DNA from: a virus
Virus record (IMG/VR): IMGVR_UViG_3300037507_002285
Span: 1 to 22,747 of that record
DNA: 22,747 nucleotides
Direction: 5' to 3' (one strand)
A program made the position numbers and the translations under genes. The notes beneath the pieces are model-generated. The model did no database searches, had not been told where the DNA came from, and saw only the letters and a list, made by a program, of their open reading frames with translations. Below are positions 18,804 to 22,747 of this stretch, piece after piece (the stretch's first letter is position 1; each line of letters starts with the position of its first letter).

Positions 18804-18830
18804 GGGGTGAAGATTTTTTTCTTCACCCCA
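18803..18830 (-). terminator. Strong hairpin after recA/uvsX, possible terminator
   Basis: A perfect 10-bp stem TGGGGTGAAG/CTTCACCCCA with an A-rich 8-base loop, seven bases after the stop. The following ATATTTATAT is U-rich but not a run, so termination may be partial. Confidence 0.6.
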
Positions 18831-18837
18831 TACTAAA

Positions 18838-19983
18838 TCAAACCTCGTCTAACAGCGGTTCGTCCGTAATTGATACATCATCAATTCTGACTTCATCTGT
18901 TTTCTGGTATTGCATCACCACCTTTTCGGCGATGGAATCGTAGACCACTTCTTTGTATTCAGGGTTACTGATTATCTTTGATACAAAGTCCTTACTTTGG
19001 AACTTGATAATCTCTCCTGTTGTTTGGTCTGTCCATTCATACCAAGCACCGCTTTGTCTCACCAGATTATAATCCTTCATTGTTTCCAACCAAGAACCAT
19101 AATCATCTATACCGCTATCAAAATAGACGGCATATTCAGCCTCTCTTAAAGGGGGCCCGCAACGATTTTTTACGAGCTTTGCCTTTACTCGTGAACCCAC
19201 GATTGTATCTTGTCCGTTCACCTTTGCCTTGATGGCACCGATGGATGATAGACGGATTCGTACCGAGGCGTGGAATGGAATTCCCTTACCACCAGGAGTA
19301 GTCCACGGGTCAGAGAAAGCCGGTGCATTCAACTTTTGACGAAGTTGGTTTGTAAAGATAAGGCAGATACGTTCACGACCAATCAAGTTCGTAATCTTTC
19401 TCATCGCCTTTGAGATGATGAGTGCCTTTGCAGTTGCATAACCATCCTTATCAAAGTCAGCCGCCATCTCTGTCTTTGTTGAAGCTCCTGCAATAGAGTC
19501 AACAACGATAGTCACAAGTCGGTTCTTATCTGATGAACGAACCTTCTCAATGATTGTCTCTACCGTTTCAAAGATGTCTTCCACCGTTTCAAGTGGGATG
19601 TATAACATCTCTTTTAGATTGAGACCGATGGCTGAAAGAAACTCTGTTGAAAGGGCATTTTCTGTGTCAATGTAGACAGCAAGACCACCCTTCTTTTGAG
19701 TGTTGAGTAGGGTGTGAGCGGCAAGTAGTGACTTACCGCTCTGTTCCAACCCTGTTATTTCACAAACACGACCAACGGGAAATCCACCATTCTTTCTGTT
19801 TGAGATGGCAAGGTCAAGGATAGTTGACCCAGTAGATACCCATTCCTTCACTATGGTTGGTGCATCATCGTCACCTTCCAAGAAGTAAGCCGTTTTGAGA
19901 TTTTGAGATTTGAATTGCTTGTTGATAGTTTCAGCAATCACCCCACCGAGTTCATCGGTGAGTTCCATTTTGTTTTTTGCCAT
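18838..19983 (-). CDS. uvsX: RecA/UvsX-type recombinase
   Basis: 381 aa. Walker A GLEQSGKS (78-85), Walker B LVTIVVDSIA (D161), an ATPase NQLRQK segment (211-216) and the L2 DNA-binding region with TTPGGKGIPFHASVRIRL (227-244). Bacterial RecA has the close form TTGGNALKFYASVRL, so this is the phage branch. The acidic C-terminus (DDVSITDEPLLDEV) resembles RecA/UvsX regulatory tails. It forms filaments on ssDNA for recombination-dependent replication and repair. AGGAG is eight bases before the start, 12 bases after the ssDNA-binding gene, so both belong to one operon. The symbol is by function and family. Confidence 0.94.
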   Translation of the reverse strand: MAKNKMELTDELGGVIAETINKQFKSQNLKTAYFLEGDDDAPTIVKEWVSTGSTILDLAISNRKNGGFPVGRVCEITGLEQSGKSLLAAHTLLNTQKKGGLAVYIDTENALSTEFLSAIGLNLKEMLYIPLETVEDIFETVETIIEKVRSSDKNRLVTIVVDSIAGASTKTEMAADFDKDGYATAKALIISKAMRKITNLIGRERICLIFTNQLRQKLNAPAFSDPWTTPGGKGIPFHASVRIRLSSIGAIKAKVNGQDTIVGSRVKAKLVKNRCGPPLREAEYAVYFDSGIDDYGSWLETMKDYNLVRQSGAWYEWTDQTTGEIIKFQSKDFVSKIISNPEYKEVVYDSIAEKVVMQYQKTDEVRIDDVSITDEPLLDEV

Positions 19984-19995
19984 GATTGACTCCTA

Positions 19996-20751
19996 TTAGT
20001 TGAATAGGTCGTCAAATGCGTCTTCAACTTCTGTCTTTGTTACTGTTTGCTTTGGGGCTTCAGCTGGCTTCTTGTATTCAACTTCTTCACTTTGTGATTC
20101 AGCTTCACCCAACCAAGACTGAAGATATGACTTTAGCTCTTGATATGTTGGTTCTGGATAAAGTTCTGTGATTGAAGGTTGTTCCTTAATCTTCTCGATA
20201 ACGTCAGGATTGTCTGTTGCCGGTGTTTGCTTTGGCTTGATACGGATTGTTGTTTCTGCAAAGTTCTTACCAGCTTCTTCTGCCGACTTTACAGTTACTA
20301 CAACATCACGACCTTCCTTCAGATCTGTAATATCACCGTAGTCAGGATCTGCGATAAAGGAAAGGATTTCTTGGTAAAGTTGCTTACCGAATCCCCAAAA
20401 CTTTACACCTTCATTTTCTTGACCACGAACGATAACAGGAACATATGTTCGCATCTTTGGTTCCAACTTACGGCCCATCAACCAATCTTCCTTTGAACCT
20501 GTTTGCTTCAACTTCTCTGCAAACTCAACGATTGGGTCAGGACGACCAAATGACTGTGGTGAAACTACGGACTTCTTAATAAGATTGTAGTGGAAGAACA
20601 ACTCGATGAAAGGATTTTCTCGGTTGTGTGCATAAGGAACAATTCGGATTTGGTGTTCGCCTGGTTCTGGCTTCCAAATATTTGAAGTGCGGTTGTTCGC
20701 ATTCTTCAGATTGTTCAAACGGTTGCGGATAGCATCAAGATTGATTGCCAT
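19996..20751 (-). CDS. Single-stranded DNA-binding protein (T4 gp32 type)
   Basis: 251 aa (T4 gp32 has 301). The N-terminal basic segment (IRNRLNNLKNANNR) would be the cooperative self-binding domain. The OB-fold core follows with IVPYAHNRENPFIELFFHYN, and a flexible Glu/Pro/Lys linker leads to the acidic C-terminus VEDAFDDLFN, used by gp32 to bind replication partners. The Zn-binding Cys/His set of T4 gp32 is not obvious. It is encoded right upstream of the recombinase, the usual partner. AGGAG precedes the ATG; a class A promoter is at 20827-20855. Confidence 0.87.
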   Translation of the reverse strand: MAINLDAIRNRLNNLKNANNRTSNIWKPEPGEHQIRIVPYAHNRENPFIELFFHYNLIKKSVVSPQSFGRPDPIVEFAEKLKQTGSKEDWLMGRKLEPKMRTYVPVIVRGQENEGVKFWGFGKQLYQEILSFIADPDYGDITDLKEGRDVVVTVKSAEEAGKNFAETTIRIKPKQTPATDNPDVIEKIKEQPSITELYPEPTYQELKSYLQSWLGEAESQSEEVEYKKPAEAPKQTVTKTEVEDAFDDLFN

Positions 20752-20826
20752 ATAGGTACTCCTAAAAGTTAAATGATAATTGTGAACTGATAACTGTTAT
20801 CAGGTCAATTGTTAGTTTGTAATACT

Positions 20827-20855
20827 AATATACGAAATTAAATGTCAATAGTCAA
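20827..20855 (-). promoter_or_regulatory. Class A promoter (TTGACT-N17-TATATT)
   Basis: TTGACT (20850-20855) and TATATT (20827-20832), 17 bases apart, in the block ending TTTCGTATATTAG. It has the best -35 of the set and drives gene 32 and recA/uvsX. Confidence 0.8.
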
Positions 20856-20865
20856 TAGGTGTTGA

Positions 20866-20905
20866 TAAAAACCCAAAAGGGTCAGGGAATTAACCCCGAC
20901 CCTTT
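20866..20905 (-). terminator. Intrinsic terminator
   Basis: AAAGGGTC...GACCCTTT stem (20898-20905 with 20876-20883) plus an inner GGG/CCC, followed by TTGGGTTTTT. It overlaps the last codons of the lipoprotein gene. Confidence 0.82.
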
Positions 20906-21507
20906 GGATTCTTATCGTCTGTGGTTCCTCTCTTTTGACGAGAGGCAATCCACTTTTCAAGTATAATCTTCTGTTCAGGTGTAAGAATTTCTTTGAGTGA
21001 GTTTAGGAATTGTGTATCACACCCTTGTAGACATTCACGAACCTTTTCTCTTGGAAGTGCTTTTAGTCTTTCTTGTGTTGATTTCTTGAGTTGAGCCAAT
21101 TCACGTCTTGCGACTTCTTTTGTGATTGTACCGGCCTTTACTGCATCCTTGATTTTCTTCTCTTCTATTCTTGCGTTCATAAGAATTTCACGTTCAGCTG
21201 TCTTGAGTGTTTCGATACAAGATTGTGTACATTGTTTGTGTTGTACAAGTAATCTTTCTACGAGTGGTTTTTGTTCTGGTGTGAGATTTAAAAGACGAAG
21301 TAGGTCAGCAAATGGACTTGGTGTAACCTTCTTACCGTTATCTGGCTTTGGTCTTTCCGCCACTTGTTCTGATACGGTTCCATCTGGATTAGCAACCATC
21401 GTTGTATAAATCGCATCTGGCTCTGTTGGACCTGTTTCTGTATTTGAGCAACCGACGATTGACATAAGTCCAAGAACTGTGATGAGTGAAAGTAGTGTTG
21501 TCTTCAT
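20890..21507 (-). CDS. Predicted lipoprotein with two LTPEQ motifs and paired CxxxC
   Basis: 205 aa. Signal peptide MKTTLLSLITVLGLMSIVGC with lipobox ending at C20, so a membrane-anchored, periplasm-facing protein in a Gram-negative-type host. After a short linker, an all-helical region holds LTPEQ at 75-79 and again at 175-179, and two CxxxC pairs (C93/C97 and C159/C163). The LTxxQ motif and helical hairpin are typical of Spy/CpxP-like periplasmic chaperones and heavy-metal-binding (CnrR/ZraP) proteins. In a phage it may alter the host envelope, for example in lysis or superinfection exclusion; this is a guess. AAAGGAG precedes the ATG. Confidence 0.82.
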   Translation of the reverse strand: MKTTLLSLITVLGLMSIVGCSNTETGPTEPDAIYTTMVANPDGTVSEQVAERPKPDNGKKVTPSPFADLLRLLNLTPEQKPLVERLLVQHKQCTQSCIETLKTAEREILMNARIEEKKIKDAVKAGTITKEVARRELAQLKKSTQERLKALPREKVRECLQGCDTQFLNSLKEILTPEQKIILEKWIASRQKRGTTDDKNPKGRG

Positions 21508-21545
21508 ATTATCTCCTTTGATAGAATTGTTTTTACAGGAATCCT

Positions 21546-21574
21546 AATCTACGAAAAAAGTTACAGATTTCCAA
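21546..21574 (-). promoter_or_regulatory. Class A promoter (TTGGAA-N17-TAGATT)
   Basis: TTGGAA (21569-21574) and TAGATT (21546-21551), 17 bases apart, about 40 bases before the lipoprotein start. Confidence 0.7.
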
Positions 21575-21576
21575 AA

Positions 21577-22347
21577 TTATTTTTGAAATTCTTTTAAAGA
21601 TTCCCGAACAAGTCTTTTTATTAGACTTCTGAATTGTTCTTCCGTCTTTTCTTTTGGTTTTTCTTCTGGCTTTGGTTCTTCCTTTGGTTTTTCTTCTGGC
21701 TTTGGTTCTTCCTTTGGTTTTTCTTCCGGCTTTGGAGTTTCTTTAGGTTTCTCATCTGGTTTCGGTTCTTCCTTTGGTTTTTCTTCCGGCTTTGGAGTTT
21801 CTTTAGGTTTCTCATCTGGTTTCGGTTCTTCCTTTGGTTTTTCTTCTGGCTTCTCTTCTGGAGATGGTTCTTCTTGACCAACTGAAGATTCCAATGAAGA
21901 ATTTAGATTTGAGTTCAGACCGTCACTAAAATTATCAAGACTATCTTCCATTTGGGAAAACATTTCACGTTCTTCGTCTGTTAGTTTACCGTTTATCATT
22001 CTTTCAATTTTAGAGAGAACACGGTTTACATCTCCAATTCTTTTATCAGATTCTTCTGGTTTTGTTGGTTGTGATGAGAGGAATGCGAGTGTTTTATACA
22101 ATGCCTTGATAGGACCGTTGTTGTAAAATCTTTCTGAAATACCGAGGAGTTGTTCTTTTTTATCCGAATAAGTTTCATTGGAGGCAAACCCTCTCAACAT
22201 CTTATTGATTCCCTTATTTCCTAATTTTGGAAAGGCTATTGGCAACATACCACGTTGTTTTTCAACAACCATAGCCAAATCAATAAATACCATTAGTGAT
22301 GTTGCGTTTCCAGTTGAAAGTAATGTTGCTTCGTTTATACGTTTCAT
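21577..22347 (-). CDS. Protein with Pro/Glu/Lys tandem repeats, 256 aa
   Basis: Residues 1-145 form a helical globular part (MKRINEATLLSTGNATSLMV onward, with FASNETYSDKKEQLLGISER). About residues 160-235 are a disordered repeat built from EEKPKEEPKPDEKPKETPKP-like units. A short helical C-terminus FRSLIKRLVRESLKEFQK ends the protein. The repeat probably acts as a spacer or rod, as in proline-rich stalks. An INE|A sequence occurs at residues 4-7, but so close to the start that its meaning is unclear. GAGG is six bases before the ATG. Function unknown; possibly a virion or core protein. Confidence 0.72.
   Translation of the reverse strand: MKRINEATLLSTGNATSLMVFIDLAMVVEKQRGMLPIAFPKLGNKGINKMLRGFASNETYSDKKEQLLGISERFYNNGPIKALYKTLAFLSSQPTKPEESDKRIGDVNRVLSKIERMINGKLTDEEREMFSQMEDSLDNFSDGLNSNLNSSLESSVGQEEPSPEEKPEEKPKEEPKPDEKPKETPKPEEKPKEEPKPDEKPKETPKPEEKPKEEPKPEEKPKEEPKPEEKPKEKTEEQFRSLIKRLVRESLKEFQK
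21643..21853. repeat. Tandem repeat, 30-base units in a 60-base higher-order period
   Basis: About seven 30-base units encoding KPKEEPKPEE-like decapeptides. Two 60-base blocks (about 21721-21780 and 21781-21840) are virtually identical, which points to recent expansion and likely length variation. Confidence 0.88.
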
Positions 22348-22356
22348 AATTTCCTC

Positions 22357-22674
22357 TTATGGTATCGGTGTTATCATACCCTTCGATTTATCAAGGTAGA
22401 CACTTATACTTGTTTTTTTGTTGAAGAAGTGAAGTTTATTACCATATGGTTTCTTGTATTCATACCCAAGTTTTTTTAGAGTCTGAACAATTTCCTGTTC
22501 TTTGTATTTGGAGACATCAATTGTGCTATTAGGCAACATTGAAATATCTTTTAGTTGTTTACTAATATCAGAGAACACACCCTCAAATCCTTCGGCTTCA
22601 CGAATGGAAGCGAATTCTTTTCGGATTGACTCGATAATTTCGTTTGTCTCTTTTATAAGTTGAATTTCATTCAT
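22357..22674 (-). CDS. Candidate internal head protein, 105 aa
   Basis: The N-terminus MNEIQLIKETNEIIESIRKE is followed by FASIREAEGF, giving IRE|A at residues 24-27, the same place as (I/L)NE|A in the MKLS and MKDL proteins. The C-terminal part (YEYKKPYGNKLHFFNKKTSI, then SVYLDKSKGM) looks like a small alpha/beta domain reminiscent of HicA-like double-stranded RNA-binding folds, but this is weak. An ATATTTAT box lies 33 bases before the ATG; the ribosome site is poor (AGAG). The next gene starts 9 bases after the stop. Confidence 0.62.
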   Translation of the reverse strand: MNEIQLIKETNEIIESIRKEFASIREAEGFEGVFSDISKQLKDISMLPNSTIDVSKYKEQEIVQTLKKLGYEYKKPYGNKLHFFNKKTSISVYLDKSKGMITPIP

Positions 22675-22706
22675 AATAATACTCTAAACAGAAAACACCA
22701 TATAAC

Positions 22707-22714
22707 ATAAATAT
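22707..22714 (-). promoter_or_regulatory. Class B box ATATTTAT
   Basis: CTTATATTTATGTTATATGG on the minus strand, 33 bases before the start at 22674. Nothing else is recognised between 22675 and the window end. Confidence 0.5.
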
Positions 22715-22747
22715 AAGGTGGTTGGATTTTTATATTGAATAGACTCG

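Noticed and set aside
21643-21853. CRISPR-like array
   Set aside because: The repeats are contiguous, in frame, and encode a Pro/Glu/Lys repeat; there are no spacers.

Overview
The window looks like part of the genome of a large, AT-rich, T4-related tailed phage. Every convincing gene is on the minus strand. The evidence is a T4-type replication and recombination set (gp32-like ssDNA-binding protein, RecA/UvsX recombinase, DnaB/gp41-like helicase, FEN-type 5'-3' exonuclease), T4-type RNA repair genes (PseT kinase-phosphatase and Rnl1 ligase), a large tRNA array, free-standing homing endonucleases and many small orphan genes. The host is not certain. A 58-aa histone H1-like gene and a DUF5522 gene, both of which I associate with Bacteroidota and relatives, hint at such a host, as do promoters of the form TTTG-N20-TATATT. 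The clear AGGAG ribosome sites argue against a typical Bacteroidota host.

Layout, low to high coordinate (downstream to upstream in transcription): (1) 1-322, 5' part of a sugar-nucleotide epimerase/dehydratase. (2) 344-5816, twenty recognisable tRNA genes, one tRNA-like RNA with a very long insertion and two other paired RNA elements. The array is interrupted by a Vsr-like homing endonuclease, the pseT-rnl1 pair, a DUF3307-like membrane protein and an orphan gene. An initiator tRNA is included; Lys, Asp and Val tRNAs are not seen. (3) 5817-6254, a leader region with promoters, a 46-aa ORF, a terminator and mutually exclusive hairpins upstream of the tRNAs. (4) 6266-8267, small genes, including two candidate internal head proteins, DUF5522 and the histone-like gene. 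(5) 8332-10185, a B12-dependent class II ribonucleotide reductase. (6) 10294-11554, a GNAT-like protein and a conserved orphan. (7) 11616-18759, helicase, GIY-YIG endonuclease, ADP-ribosyltransferase and exonuclease, mixed with five candidate internal head proteins. (8) 18838-20751, recA/uvsX and gene 32. (9) 20890-22674, a lipoprotein with two LTPEQ motifs, a Pro/Glu/Lys-repeat protein and a further candidate head protein.

Two ideas tie the region together. First, at least eight small proteins share an N-terminal targeting-like segment (MKLSSRKELLKEA or MKDLIQEGR type), in most cases followed near residue 20-27 by an (I/L)-X-E|A/G site. This resembles T4 internal head proteins, which are trimmed by the prohead protease and injected with the DNA. 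Several share an almost identical leader cassette made of a UUCG terminator, a promoter, an ATATTTAT box and a GGAG ribosome site. Second, two repeated upstream motifs separate the genes. TTGGAA-N17-TATATT precedes replication, repair and RNA units. ATATTTAT, 24-52 bases before the start codon, precedes the head-protein-like genes, the endonucleases and other small genes. This would fit early/middle and late promoter classes. The tRNAs next to pseT and rnl1 fit a defence against host anticodon nucleases.
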